This document shows positions 9,460 through 18,952 of a stretch of 64,000 nucleotides of DNA, one piece after another. Below the pieces are notes generated by a model, which saw nothing but the letters and a program-made list of their open reading frames with translations, ran no database searches and was not told the origin of the DNA. The stretch lies in contig CBFIBQ010000009.1 in assembly GCA_965660875.1 (NCBI GenBank), positions 1-64,000 on the forward strand. The letters are read 5' to 3'. This DNA comes from UBA6770 sp965660875. Lineage in GTDB: Bacteria > Bacteroidota > Bacteroidia > Flavobacteriales_G > Salibacteraceae. Every line of letters begins with the position of its first letter. The first letter of the stretch is position 1. The position numbers were made by a program, and so were the translations under genes.

Positions 9460-10470
9460 TTAGAATAACTTTTTAATTGAGAACATACCAGCCAAAGAGC
9501 CTAAACCGTAGCCGAAATGCAATACAAAAAAACATAAAAACGCATGGAATACTGATGTACCATCGTTTTGTTTTTTGATAGCCACGGATTGGCTGAGCAC
9601 CAATGCGGAATACATAGACAAAGACAGTAGGCTAAACAGCGCAAACCAAGAGTAAAAAATGCCAGCTAATGTTGGTACAATCAAACTCATTAGAAAAAGG
9701 AGCGGAATAAAATGCCTTAAACTTAATGAGGAGAATTTTTTGGTAATGTAAACGGTTTTGATGTTCCAGTTGCCATTTCTAAAATTGTTTTTGAATATCC
9801 CCGAAAACGTTTCTCGTGCGTAATAGTAACACTTTGGCTTTGGTACTAATAAAATTTTGTGTCCTCTTGCCAAAATTCGTTTTGACATTTCTATATCGTG
9901 ATTCCTAATCAACCGAACATCATAGCCTCCTATTGACTGAAGTAGCTCGGTTTTATAGATACCAAAAGGAACCGTGTCTACTTCCGTTGGTGCATCTATT
10001 CCCACTCTAAACATGGAGTTACCAACACCAAACTTATTGGACAATACCGCCACTATTGAGAGCGACTTAGCATTTTCATTAAGTACTTTAGTTTCCATTA
10101 CACCTCCAATAATATCGGCATCTGAGGTTTTAAACTGATCCAGAATGGAACTTATATAATCAGGGTCAAAACTCGAATGAGCACTGGCAATGAGTGTATA
10201 ATTACCGTCTGCATTTTCAATGCCAAGGTTTAAAGCGAAGGGTGTTTTTTTCTTTTTGTTGTCAATTATGCGAATCGCATTGGGGTAGTTGTTCTGTTTT
10301 TGTTGAATTACTTTTCGAGTACCATCGGTACTCATTCCATCAATAACCAATACTTCAATGCTGAGCCCTCTAGTTTGCTGAAAAAACGAATCAATACATT
10401 GCCCAATGTACTTTTCTTCATTGAAGCAAGGAATTATTATAGATACATCTACTGGCATGGATTTATTCAA
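9460..10470 (-). CDS. Glycosyltransferase family 2, ExoA-like
   Basis: A 336-residue inverting GT-A transferase. The N-terminal nucleotide-sugar domain begins VDVSIIIPCFNEEKYIGQC and has IDGMSTDGTR. The usual D-x-D is replaced by a region near IASAHSSFDPDYISS. Later comes RNHDIEMSKRILARGHKILL (acceptor/base region, ~190-205). Three hydrophobic segments at the C terminus (~245-330) anchor it in the membrane, as in succinoglycan ExoA-type enzymes. It adds a sugar to the lipid-linked repeat unit. It overlaps the upstream GT4 gene by 8 nt. Confidence 0.9.
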   Translation of the reverse strand: MNKSMPVDVSIIIPCFNEEKYIGQCIDSFFQQTRGLSIEVLVIDGMSTDGTRKVIQQKQNNYPNAIRIIDNKKKKTPFALNLGIENADGNYTLIASAHSSFDPDYISSILDQFKTSDADIIGGVMETKVLNENAKSLSIVAVLSNKFGVGNSMFRVGIDAPTEVDTVPFGIYKTELLQSIGGYDVRLIRNHDIEMSKRILARGHKILLVPKPKCYYYARETFSGIFKNNFRNGNWNIKTVYITKKFSSLSLRHFIPLLFLMSLIVPTLAGIFYSWFALFSLLSLSMYSALVLSQSVAIKKQNDGTSVFHAFLCFFVLHFGYGLGSLAGMFSIKKLF

Positions 10471-11575
10471 AATTCTTGTAGATATTTATTAATTTCTCTG
10501 ATTCAGCTTCCCAACTAAAATGTTCGGTGACCATTTGATAGCTTTTCTCGGCAATAGAACTTCGAAGGTCAGGGTTTTCTATCATTTGCTCAAATGCACG
10601 CTCTAATTGCACTGCATTATCAGGCTCTATGAAAAGAGCACAACCTTCGAATGATTTTTCCCAGAAAGGAAAATTGGACATAATCTGAGGTTTTGATGCC
10701 GCCATATATTCAAAAGCTTTTACCGGTAATGAAGCCAAATGATTAACCGTGGGGTTTAGCACTGTTAAACCAACATCAGCTGCTTGAATATACTGATACA
10801 CCTCAGGCATTGGCAGCAGGCCAAAATATACCATGTTATGATTGACATTTGCCTCATTGCATTCATTTTCAAATTCAACATTCTCCCATTTACCAAGTAG
10901 CCATAATGTAGCATTTTCAAACTTTTGAATGGACTTTACCAATTGAAGAATGCCCCGTTCTCGAGTCAATCCTCCAACATAAATGAATACCGTTTTAGCT
11001 TGTTTATCTATTTGCTTGGGTTTGGTGTCTTTAATATTACCCACCAGCGAATAATTACGAACTATCTCAACCTTATCCTTGTATTTCGGATAAACAACAT
11101 CGGTATAATCAGAAACCATTTTCTCGGTAACCACGATGATTTTATCGAATTTTTTGAATGCCTTTAACTCGAATTGAGCATAAGCTTTTTCCATGCCCCA
11201 CCGCATAAGTCTAGGAATCCACTCTTTGCTCCGAATCATCAATCCAACAAGCTCGTGCATGTCGAATATAACTCTGTAGCCCTTATTTTTTAATTTCAGT
11301 CCAACGGGCATCAACTCTGGGTCATGAAAATGGTACACATCTGCATCTAGCTCAATAGCCTTTTGATATGCCAATTTATTCCCTTCAAAAATTCTATTTA
11401 TTCTTCCCGTAAATTTTGGCAAATGGTGTATGTGAACGCCATTGACTTTTTCGTCTTTACTATGGTTTACAATTAAATGCACCTCATACCCTGCCTCAGC
11501 AAGCGAAACACACTCTTTGTGAAAAATTCTACCGTCAAATGTTGGATGAACCGTGGAAATGTGAACTGCCTTCAT
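10463..11575 (-). CDS. Glycosyltransferase family 4
   Basis: A 370-residue GT-B retaining transferase. The N-terminal Rossmann half begins AVHISTVHPTFDGRIFHKEC, with DVYHFHDPELMPVG near residue 80. The C-terminal half has IYVGGLTRERGILQLVKSI and the donor-binding E-x7-E region around KAFEYMAASKPQIMSN. It has no membrane helix and should work at the cytosolic face on the undecaprenyl-linked intermediate. It starts at ATG 11575, 60 nt after the flippase gene, and overlaps the GT2 gene by 8 nt. Confidence 0.92.
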   Translation of the reverse strand: MKAVHISTVHPTFDGRIFHKECVSLAEAGYEVHLIVNHSKDEKVNGVHIHHLPKFTGRINRIFEGNKLAYQKAIELDADVYHFHDPELMPVGLKLKNKGYRVIFDMHELVGLMIRSKEWIPRLMRWGMEKAYAQFELKAFKKFDKIIVVTEKMVSDYTDVVYPKYKDKVEIVRNYSLVGNIKDTKPKQIDKQAKTVFIYVGGLTRERGILQLVKSIQKFENATLWLLGKWENVEFENECNEANVNHNMVYFGLLPMPEVYQYIQAADVGLTVLNPTVNHLASLPVKAFEYMAASKPQIMSNFPFWEKSFEGCALFIEPDNAVQLERAFEQMIENPDLRSSIAEKSYQMVTEHFSWEAESEKLINIYKNFE

Positions 11576-11635
11576 TATTACAAAAATAGTTTTGAAGAAT
11601 TCAAAATGTAGAAGCTGGTGCTAAGCTTTTACATT

Positions 11636-12865
11636 CTACTTGTTAATTAAACTCTTTTCATAATGAAGCACTGCATAAAGTATCATACCTAAATATATGA
11701 CGTAGGGCACTATTTCGGCAACAACATACACTGGTAAAAAACTGTCCATTTGTTCAAAATCAAGAAGAAACATAGAACCCATTGTAATCACATAGATTAT
11801 CGGGAATATAGATGCTAGCCGCACTTGATTAAGTGCATGCAATACCATACTTATAGGAGATATTACAAACTGAAATGCAAATGCAAATATTAGCAGTTTG
11901 CTTAATTCTGCTGAAAGCAACCAATCTACACCAAAGAAAAACGTAAACAACTCTTTTGAGAAAGGAACAATGACCATACATACCGCAAATGCAGCGAGAA
12001 ATAAAAATCCAAATAACAACTTCAATTCCTTAAGAATGCTTTGCCTGTTGCGGTATTTTTCAGAGATTCTTTGAAAATACACCTGGGATAAGCTAACCCC
12101 CAGAATACTCAACGGTACGTGTAAATATTGCTTAGCAAAAGAATAATGCCCGGCCACTTCAGTGGAAAAAAAGTAGACAAAAACGTAAAAACCCAATTGA
12201 GTGCCAACGCTGTTTAAAACCGCCGGAAGAGCATTATATTTTGGGTAATCTTGATAACGTTTAAGCGTTCGTTTGATAAAAAGACTGTACTTTCTGAAAC
12301 GAACAAATATTTCTTTTGTGCCTTGTAAAAAAGAAAAAAGGGCAATAAACAGCCAGCCTGCGGTTAACCCAAACATTAGTCCGTTAACACCGCTTCCTTG
12401 AAAGAAAACACCAAACACAATGGTAAAAAAGACTGTTGAACTGGATTTTACGAACTTATTGTAAGTCATTTTCAAAAAGTCCTTGTTACGTATAAAGAGA
12501 TAATTGATAGGTTGCCAGAAGCCCATTCCTAAAAGGCAGAGCATAACTAATAAAGCATCATAAACATCAAAGTCAATTTCAAAATAGCTAGAAACAGTGC
12601 CCTGCATTGGTATCAAAATGAGAAAGACTAAAAACGCACCGATGGTGCTTATCAGCCAACTACCAATAACTAATCCGTGAGTATCCACTAGTTTCTTTGG
12701 TAAAACAACTGCTAAATCATACCTCCCATTGATTATTACAATAAGTATCTTTAATAAACCCAGTATGGCTGCAAATTCTCCAAAGCTTTTTGCGTCATAC
12801 AGTCTTGCTATCCATGGGGCAAACAAAAAAGGCACCAGCTGCGCCAACAAAACACCCCCTGACAA
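11636..12865 (-). CDS. Wzx-like polysaccharide flippase
   Basis: A polytopic MATE/PST-superfamily protein (409 residues from TTG 12865, about twelve helices) that would flip undecaprenyl-linked repeat units to the periplasm. The sequence APWIARLYDAKSFGEFAAIL near the N terminus is typical for O-antigen Wzx. The start is odd. The same frame stays open upstream to 12917 with about 17 more residues (FYKSEIFKNISLL and neighbours) that look like the usual cytosolic N-terminal tail, yet it has no ATG, GTG or TTG there. Either ATT 12916 or ATC 12907 starts the protein, or it begins at TTG 12865. The upstream polymerase gene ends at 12912. Confidence 0.87.
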   Translation of the reverse strand: MSGGVLLAQLVPFLFAPWIARLYDAKSFGEFAAILGLLKILIVIINGRYDLAVVLPKKLVDTHGLVIGSWLISTIGAFLVFLILIPMQGTVSSYFEIDFDVYDALLVMLCLLGMGFWQPINYLFIRNKDFLKMTYNKFVKSSSTVFFTIVFGVFFQGSGVNGLMFGLTAGWLFIALFSFLQGTKEIFVRFRKYSLFIKRTLKRYQDYPKYNALPAVLNSVGTQLGFYVFVYFFSTEVAGHYSFAKQYLHVPLSILGVSLSQVYFQRISEKYRNRQSILKELKLLFGFLFLAAFAVCMVIVPFSKELFTFFFGVDWLLSAELSKLLIFAFAFQFVISPISMVLHALNQVRLASIFPIIYVITMGSMFLLDFEQMDSFLPVYVVAEIVPYVIYLGMILYAVLHYEKSLINK

Positions 12866-12911
12866 GAGTGAAATGTTTTTAAAAATTTCTGATTTATAGA
12901 ACTTGATAGCC

Positions 12912-14207
12912 TTAATGTTTTATACTACTATGGCGGTGTCCAGTGTTCCTGAGAACAAAGTATGCTAACAGAATAAACAACCATAAACCGTGTGTTAAAA
13001 TTATTGTGGCCAAACCTGAGGAACGAAAAAGATTGATGAGCAAAAAGAATAATCCAAAAAACTTAGCATCAATAGAAAGCTTGTCGAATAATTTAATGAT
13101 CATACCCACTAAAAACGTATAAATAACAACTCCAACATATCCAAAATTCATAAATGCGTCGCTTATAAAACCGTTGTTAGCGTTGGTAGTAGTTTTTCCA
13201 TAAGCATATTCTGCTACCATATAAGTGGGACCAAGTTCATAAGGGTACTCAAAAACACTGTTCATAAAACTATGACTGTAATACAGATAATTGCCTTGAA
13301 AAAACTCATAGTAATAATGATTTAAGAGCGCAGGCACCATTAAATAACGCCTTAAAACTAAAGACTCCAGCAATAAACTATCGAACCCTACCGATAGGAT
13401 AAAGCCAATAAAGCTAAGCGTAAAAACTATTCCTGTAAACACCGCCACTTTTCTTACTGGATTTTTGAAAAAATAAAAGAAAACAACAACAAATATCCCA
13501 AGGAAAATGCTTTTTTGAGGTATCATAGAATACATCGTTACAGTAAGTAAAATTGCTATTACTGTATACAGGACTTTTCTTTCTCGAAGACCATAAATGG
13601 CCAAAAGTGGCAGCATTACCTGAATCAGCGGTGACTTCATATAACCAGTAAATACATTTCCATCTTCTTGAATGGCCTCTCTGATAGCATACACTTTCTC
13701 TCCTAATAAAAAAATGCTTGGGTCAAGATTTATTTTGTAATTCATAAAAAAAGGAAACATGATCAACAAAGCCAACACACTCAACATAATTGGGACCTGA
13801 TGTTGAACAATCATTTTACTGGAAGGAAGATTAAAAGTCAGGTTTGAATTTATAACGAGTAGCAGTAGAACAGAAGAAAGTACAAACATCCATCCACCAC
13901 TGTCATACTGAAAAAGCACTAAAATGGGCATTACGAACAAAACCAAGAATAATGCACTAATACCTTTGATAAAGTAACTTGACTTAAGAAAAAGTACAAG
14001 ATTAAGAGCCACGTATAGTAGAAATGCAAACAATGCTTTGGAGACACTGAAATGACTCCTAAAACCCATGTACTCGAAATGGTTAAATACAAAGTTACTG
14101 TACTCTAAAACACAGAAAAAATAAAGCAACATTGAAAAGAACAAAAACTGACAACGATTATCATCTAAAAGTCGTGTTAATGTAGCGTTATTTTCATTGT
14201 TTCTCAT
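12912..14207 (-). CDS. Wzy-like O-antigen/repeat-unit polymerase
   Basis: A 431-residue membrane protein with about eleven hydrophobic segments and no soluble domain. The large loop around residues 285-345 (NHYYYEFFQGNYLYYSHSF, then ELGPTYMVAEYAYGK and ANNGFISDAFMNFGYVGV) resembles the oligosaccharide repeat-unit polymerase (OAG-Wzy) family. It would link repeat units in the periplasm, upstream of the ligase. It is the first gene of the minus-strand polysaccharide operon and is divergent from the chain-length gene across a 54-nt gap. Family assignment is by topology and loop pattern, because Wzy proteins are poorly conserved. Confidence 0.8.
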   Translation of the reverse strand: MRNNENNATLTRLLDDNRCQFLFFSMLLYFFCVLEYSNFVFNHFEYMGFRSHFSVSKALFAFLLYVALNLVLFLKSSYFIKGISALFLVLFVMPILVLFQYDSGGWMFVLSSVLLLLVINSNLTFNLPSSKMIVQHQVPIMLSVLALLIMFPFFMNYKINLDPSIFLLGEKVYAIREAIQEDGNVFTGYMKSPLIQVMLPLLAIYGLRERKVLYTVIAILLTVTMYSMIPQKSIFLGIFVVVFFYFFKNPVRKVAVFTGIVFTLSFIGFILSVGFDSLLLESLVLRRYLMVPALLNHYYYEFFQGNYLYYSHSFMNSVFEYPYELGPTYMVAEYAYGKTTTNANNGFISDAFMNFGYVGVVIYTFLVGMIIKLFDKLSIDAKFFGLFFLLINLFRSSGLATIILTHGLWLFILLAYFVLRNTGHRHSSIKH

Positions 14208-14261
14208 TGCAGACGAAAGTATTAATATTTCACTTTCTTTGCGTCACAAACAGATGGACGT

Positions 14262-15074
14262 ATGAAAGAGGAAATTTCTCTGGGAGAGCTTATTGTTATC
14301 CTTCTAAAGTTTTTGAAAAAGAATATTCTGTTGTTCTTTTTGGCTGGGATTATTGGAGCAGTAATCGGCTACTTCAAAGAGAGCAGAGTGGTGCCTAAAC
14401 ACAAAAGCGAAGCAGTCATTTGCAGCGATATATTAGACGCAAGCCGATTAAAAGACATTGTGAGCGATCTAGAATCTGCCACTAAAAACAGAAATCTAGC
14501 TTATTTAGCTGAAACATTAAACATCCCTGCAGACAGTGCAGCGAAGATATCCAGTATAAAAATTGAATTAATAGAATCTGAAACCAACTACCGCTCTGAT
14601 GTTGATATGACAAAAATCAAAACGCATCAATGCATCAAATTGATTTGTACCGTCGGAACACCTCGCGTTTTATCTGCAATTGAGCAAACTGCTTTGTCAT
14701 TACTTGAGGGACACAGTGAAGTGAGCTCAATCATCAAACATAGAAAAAGCGTGTATCAGAAAAACATAGAAAAAATAAAGGATGACATTGAGTTTCTTTC
14801 TGAACAAAGAAAAAAGACGTACCAGCAATTACAATCTGGTAATAACAAAATTGACATAAACCAGTTCGACAATGAGAGTCAGTTCATTTATGCTTATGAA
14901 AAATTGGGTGATTTGCAAGAATTGTACATGAGAACTAAAGCGGCAGTGCTCATAAAACCATTTATCAAAAACACGGTAGCCCGACACTCCAAAACAAAAG
15001 GCATAGCAATGATGGCTATTGTATTTTTAGCCTTAGCGTTTGCCGTTGGTGTATTTAGAGAGATTAAACTCTAA
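14262..15074 (+). CDS. Wzz-like chain-length determinant protein
   Basis: A 270-residue two-helix membrane protein: cytosolic start, TM1 (~20-40), a periplasmic domain with predicted coiled coil (~145-190), TM2 (~245-265) and a very short C-terminal tail. This is the Wzz/PCP topology that sets polysaccharide chain length with Wzy. MKEEISLGELIVILLKFLKK matches the usual Wzz N terminus. There is no fused or adjacent tyrosine kinase domain and no Wza-like outer-membrane porin in the window, so a Wzy-dependent O-antigen role fits better than capsule export. It is divergent from the Wzy-like gene, and only 33 nt separates it from the peptidase gene downstream. Confidence 0.82.
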   Translation: MKEEISLGELIVILLKFLKKNILLFFLAGIIGAVIGYFKESRVVPKHKSEAVICSDILDASRLKDIVSDLESATKNRNLAYLAETLNIPADSAAKISSIKIELIESETNYRSDVDMTKIKTHQCIKLICTVGTPRVLSAIEQTALSLLEGHSEVSSIIKHRKSVYQKNIEKIKDDIEFLSEQRKKTYQQLQSGNNKIDINQFDNESQFIYAYEKLGDLQELYMRTKAAVLIKPFIKNTVARHSKTKGIAMMAIVFLALAFAVGVFREIKL

Positions 15075-15107
15075 AAAAATCACTTTTTTTACCAAAAACT
15101 ATTTACA

Positions 15108-17291
15108 ATGAGAACACTTATCCTCGCACTATTTTTAGGGTTATGCTTACCCACTTTTTCGCAATCTGAGCAAAAACAAGACATTTCACTCGAACAAATT
15201 TGGGCTTCTGGAGTTTTTAGACCGAACTACGTAAGAGGTTTAAACTCCATGAACGATGGTATGCATTATTCGCTGCTGGAAAATGACCGAGGAGGCGCTC
15301 AAAAAATCAATCAATATGCTTATGCTACAGGCGAATTCGTAAAAACAATTTTAGATTTATCTACTGTTGAACTTCCTGCAGCAAAAGGTGCTCCATTAAA
15401 AATTGATGGATATTCATTTTCTCCAGACGAATCTAAACTTCTACTTAGCTCCGAAACAGAAAAAATCTATAGACATTCTACTCGATCTAAAAACTACATT
15501 TTTAACATAGCAACTAAGGAAATAGAGTTGCTATCAAAAGAAAAACAGAGATATGCAACATTCTCTCCTGCCTCTGACAAGGTAGCTTTTGTCCGAGAAA
15601 ACAATATCTATGTAAAACACTTAAAAACCAATATTGAAAACCCAATTACCAATGATGGAAAAATTAATGAAATAATCAACGGTGCTACAGATTGGGTTTA
15701 CGAGGAAGAGTTTGCCTTTGACAAAGCATTTTTCTGGTCCCCAAGTGGCGATAGAATTGCCTTTTATCGATTTGATGAATCAGAGGTTAGAGAATACAAC
15801 ATGCCGTTATATGGTAACCTTTATCCTGAAGACAACACTTTCAAGTATCCTAAGGCTGGAGAGAAAAACTCTTCAGTCTCAGTACACGTGGTAAACATAA
15901 TTGATGGTAATGCAAATATCTACCGACCCGAGGCTAATGTTGAATACATTCCAAGAATAAAGTGGAGTAAAACGGATGAATCCATAGTGATTTATACCAT
16001 GAATAGGCATCAATCTAATTTGAGACTTTTGGATTTTAACCCAATAACCGGTGCAAGTAAAACCCTGTATGAAGAAAACAATGATGCGTACATAGACATT
16101 ACCGACAATTTTTATGTTGTTGGAGATAATGACGGGTTTATTTATACCAGCGAAAAGTCAGGCTTCAATCACTTGTACTACCAAAACTGGAAAGGATCAA
16201 AAACCAAACAAATCACAGCGGGCAATTGGGAGGTAACTACGGTATATGGTTACGACGAAAAAAGCAGTCGCATTTATTTTCAAGGAGCTAAGTCCTCTCC
16301 GCTAAACCGTGAGGTTTACAGCACAACATTAAAAGGCTCGGAGCCCAGAAAACTATCTCCTTTGCAAGGTTGGAACGAGGCTAACTTCAGCAAAGGTTTT
16401 AAATATTTTATCAACTACCACTCTACAGCTACATCGCCTTATTACATATCGTTACATAAAAGTAATGGTAGAGAAATTCGGGTATTAAAAGACAATTCCG
16501 TGTTAAACCTCACCTTAACAAAATTCAATATTTCTAAGCCTGAGTTTTTAAAAATACCTGCAAACGGAGAGGAGCTCAATGCATTCATGATTAAACCAAA
16601 AAACTTTGACCCAAATAAAAAGTACCCCGTGCTAATGTATGTTTACGGTGGACCCGGCTCCCAAACGGTAAAAAACTCGTGGGGAGGCTCTAACTACTTC
16701 TGGTATCAAATGATGGCGCAAAAGGGCTACCTAGTGGTTTCCGTTGATAACAGAGGAACCGGTGCTCGAGGAGAAAAATTCAAAAAAATAACCTACAAAC
16801 AGCTCGGTAAATACGAAACGGAAGATCAAATAGCTGCTGCAAAATGGTTGGCCAAACAATCTTATGTTGATGCCAATAGAATTGGGATTTGGGGCTGGAG
16901 TTATGGAGGTTATATGAGCTCGTTGTGTCTATTTAAAGGAAACGATGTTTTTAAAACAGCTATGGCGGTTGCACCAGTTACCAATTGGAAATACTACGAC
17001 TCCATTTATACCGAGCGCTACATGCAAACTCCGCAAGAAAACCCCGGATATGATGAGAACTCTCCAATAACCCATGTCGATTCACTTCAGGGAAATTATT
17101 TATTAATTCACGGCACGGGTGATGACAACGTACATTTTCAAAACTCTATTGAAATGGTTACTGCGCTGCAAAAAGCCAATAAGCAGTTCGATTTCATGAT
17201 GTACCCAAATAAGAATCATGGAATTTATGGGGGAAATACGCGTTATCATTTGTTTAAACTGCTCACCGACTATTTAGAGGAAAACCTATAA
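15108..17291 (+). CDS. Dipeptidyl peptidase IV, family S9B
   Basis: A 727-residue secreted serine exopeptidase that removes N-terminal X-Pro or X-Ala dipeptides. It has a signal peptide ending near FSQS (~20), an eight-bladed propeller (~45-470) with the substrate-amine motif DWVYEEEFAFDKAFFW, and an alpha/beta hydrolase domain (~475-727). The triad is Ser598 in GWSYGGY, the Asp of GTGDDNVHFQ and His704 in NKNHGIYGG. Length and motifs are standard for bacterial DPP-IV. The two di/tripeptide transporter genes that follow on the same strand suggest a peptide-scavenging module, though a 233-nt gap separates them. Confidence 0.95.
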   Translation: MRTLILALFLGLCLPTFSQSEQKQDISLEQIWASGVFRPNYVRGLNSMNDGMHYSLLENDRGGAQKINQYAYATGEFVKTILDLSTVELPAAKGAPLKIDGYSFSPDESKLLLSSETEKIYRHSTRSKNYIFNIATKEIELLSKEKQRYATFSPASDKVAFVRENNIYVKHLKTNIENPITNDGKINEIINGATDWVYEEEFAFDKAFFWSPSGDRIAFYRFDESEVREYNMPLYGNLYPEDNTFKYPKAGEKNSSVSVHVVNIIDGNANIYRPEANVEYIPRIKWSKTDESIVIYTMNRHQSNLRLLDFNPITGASKTLYEENNDAYIDITDNFYVVGDNDGFIYTSEKSGFNHLYYQNWKGSKTKQITAGNWEVTTVYGYDEKSSRIYFQGAKSSPLNREVYSTTLKGSEPRKLSPLQGWNEANFSKGFKYFINYHSTATSPYYISLHKSNGREIRVLKDNSVLNLTLTKFNISKPEFLKIPANGEELNAFMIKPKNFDPNKKYPVLMYVYGGPGSQTVKNSWGGSNYFWYQMMAQKGYLVVSVDNRGTGARGEKFKKITYKQLGKYETEDQIAAAKWLAKQSYVDANRIGIWGWSYGGYMSSLCLFKGNDVFKTAMAVAPVTNWKYYDSIYTERYMQTPQENPGYDENSPITHVDSLQGNYLLIHGTGDDNVHFQNSIEMVTALQKANKQFDFMMYPNKNHGIYGGNTRYHLFKLLTDYLEENL

Positions 17292-17524
17292 CAGGTAGAA
17301 AAAAAATTTTGCACCAAGATTATCGAAACCCATTAGGATAAATTGGTATGCAAACTGGGTGGAAATAAGTGCAATTGCGCTGAATGTTTTGATGTTTTTC
17401 AATCATTAATTGAATACTCCGATAGCTTTTTCGGTTTAAATGTTTAGTTCGCTATCTCTACTTGGAAATAATTGATAAATTGCGCTTCAGTTTTTTGGCA
17501 TACTACATTTTTTAAAAAATATTT

Positions 17525-18940
17525 ATGACATCATCAACAATTGCAACAGAGCGCAAAGAGTTATTTGGACATCCGGTAGGACTATATATTTTGTTTTTTA
17601 CAGAGTTGTGGGAGCGTTTCTCTTACTACGGAATGCGCGCCATCTTAGTGTTATACATTATAAGTTCTGCCACAGGAGATAATGCTGGATTAGGATGGTC
17701 AGAGTCCGATGCTTTGGTCCTTTACGGTTGGTATACTATGCTGGTATACGTAATGTCTATTCCGGGTGGAATAATTGCAGATAAGTTCTGGGGTCAAAAG
17801 AAAACCGTTTTAATTGGTGGACTTTTACTCTGTGCAGGTCACATGATTTTAGCTGTTGAAGCCAATTGGGCATTTTTCACTGGTCTTGCGCTAATAGTTT
17901 TAGGAGTTGGTGGTTTAAAACCAAATATTTCAACTATGGTAGGTGGACTCTACCCTCCGGGTGATGAGAGACGCGATAATGGCTTCACCATATTTTATAT
18001 AGGTATTAATATTGGTGCTTTGTTATCCGCTTTGGTAGTGGGCTATTTGGGTGAAACTTATGGTTGGCATTACGGTTTTGGGTTAGCTGGTATCGGCATG
18101 TTATTGGGTCAAGCGGTTTATATGGCAGGCCAAAAACATCTCGAAGGCGTTGGAGAGTCTACTTCGGATCAATCGCCGGCAGAACAAGCTGCGCAGAACA
18201 GACCACTCACTACAGTAGAAAAAGACCGCATGAAAGTGATGTTCCTTTCGTTTCTACTCATTATTGTTTTTTGGGGTGCTTTTGAACAAGCTGGCGGCTT
18301 GATGAATATCTATACCGCACAAAAAACGGACTTATCGCTTGGATTTACCATTCCGCTTTTAGGTATTGATGCCATTCCCGCTTCTTGGTTTCAATCGGTC
18401 AATGCATTTTTCATCATTACACTTGGAGTACCCATCGCATCCTTTTGGATTTGGTGGAGACGCAAAGGAAGGGAATACTCTTCTTTATTGAAAATGGCAA
18501 TTGGCGTAATCATAATGGGCTGGGGATTTCTTTTTATGTCTGCAGCATCACTTCAATTTGAAGCAGAAGGCTCCTCAGCTATGTATTGGTTGGTATTGGC
18601 TTACTTGTTACATACTATCGGCGAATTGTGTGCTTCTCCAGTTGCATTATCTTTTATCACCAAGTTGGCTCCAGTAAAATACGCATCGTTTATGATGGGT
18701 GCCTATTTTGCTGCTACGGGCTTGGGTAACAAAGTTGCAGGTTTATTAGGGGAATGGTCTCAGAGTGCGGGAGAACTACAAATCTTTACAGGAATAGCTA
18801 TTTTTTGCACCATAGTTGGATTAATTGTGATAGTGATGCTCAAACCACTTAAGCGATTAACTCATGGGGCCGAGGACTTTCAAGGCAATCACCATGAAGA
18901 GCAAGAAGGTTTTGAAATAGCGGATACTGAAGAACAATAA
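17525..18940 (+). CDS. POT/PTR-family proton-coupled peptide transporter (first of two)
   Basis: A 471-residue major-facilitator protein that imports di- and tripeptides with protons. The diagnostic E-x-x-E-R-F-x-Y-Y motif is in ELWERFSYYGMRAIL (~27). The PTR2 signature is in FTIFYIGINIGALLSALVVG (~155). About twelve to fourteen helices and an acidic, glutamine-rich C-terminal tail are visible. It starts at ATG 17525 in an AT-rich leader. It is separated from the next, paralogous gene by 12 nt and the two are almost certainly co-transcribed. Confidence 0.94.
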   Translation: MTSSTIATERKELFGHPVGLYILFFTELWERFSYYGMRAILVLYIISSATGDNAGLGWSESDALVLYGWYTMLVYVMSIPGGIIADKFWGQKKTVLIGGLLLCAGHMILAVEANWAFFTGLALIVLGVGGLKPNISTMVGGLYPPGDERRDNGFTIFYIGINIGALLSALVVGYLGETYGWHYGFGLAGIGMLLGQAVYMAGQKHLEGVGESTSDQSPAEQAAQNRPLTTVEKDRMKVMFLSFLLIIVFWGAFEQAGGLMNIYTAQKTDLSLGFTIPLLGIDAIPASWFQSVNAFFIITLGVPIASFWIWWRRKGREYSSLLKMAIGVIIMGWGFLFMSAASLQFEAEGSSAMYWLVLAYLLHTIGELCASPVALSFITKLAPVKYASFMMGAYFAATGLGNKVAGLLGEWSQSAGELQIFTGIAIFCTIVGLIVIVMLKPLKRLTHGAEDFQGNHHEEQEGFEIADTEEQ

Positions 18941-18952
18941 TCTCTTAACGCC

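Noticed and set aside
14207..14398. A short plus-strand frame overlapping the start of the Wzz-like gene
   Set aside because: The Wzz-like frame starting at 14262 has the expected topology and homology. The other frame has none.
17421..17456. GATAGC...GCTATC inverted repeat upstream of the first peptide transporter
   Set aside because: Only 6 bp with a 24-nt loop, which is within chance expectation for AT-rich sequence. No other sign of a regulatory site.
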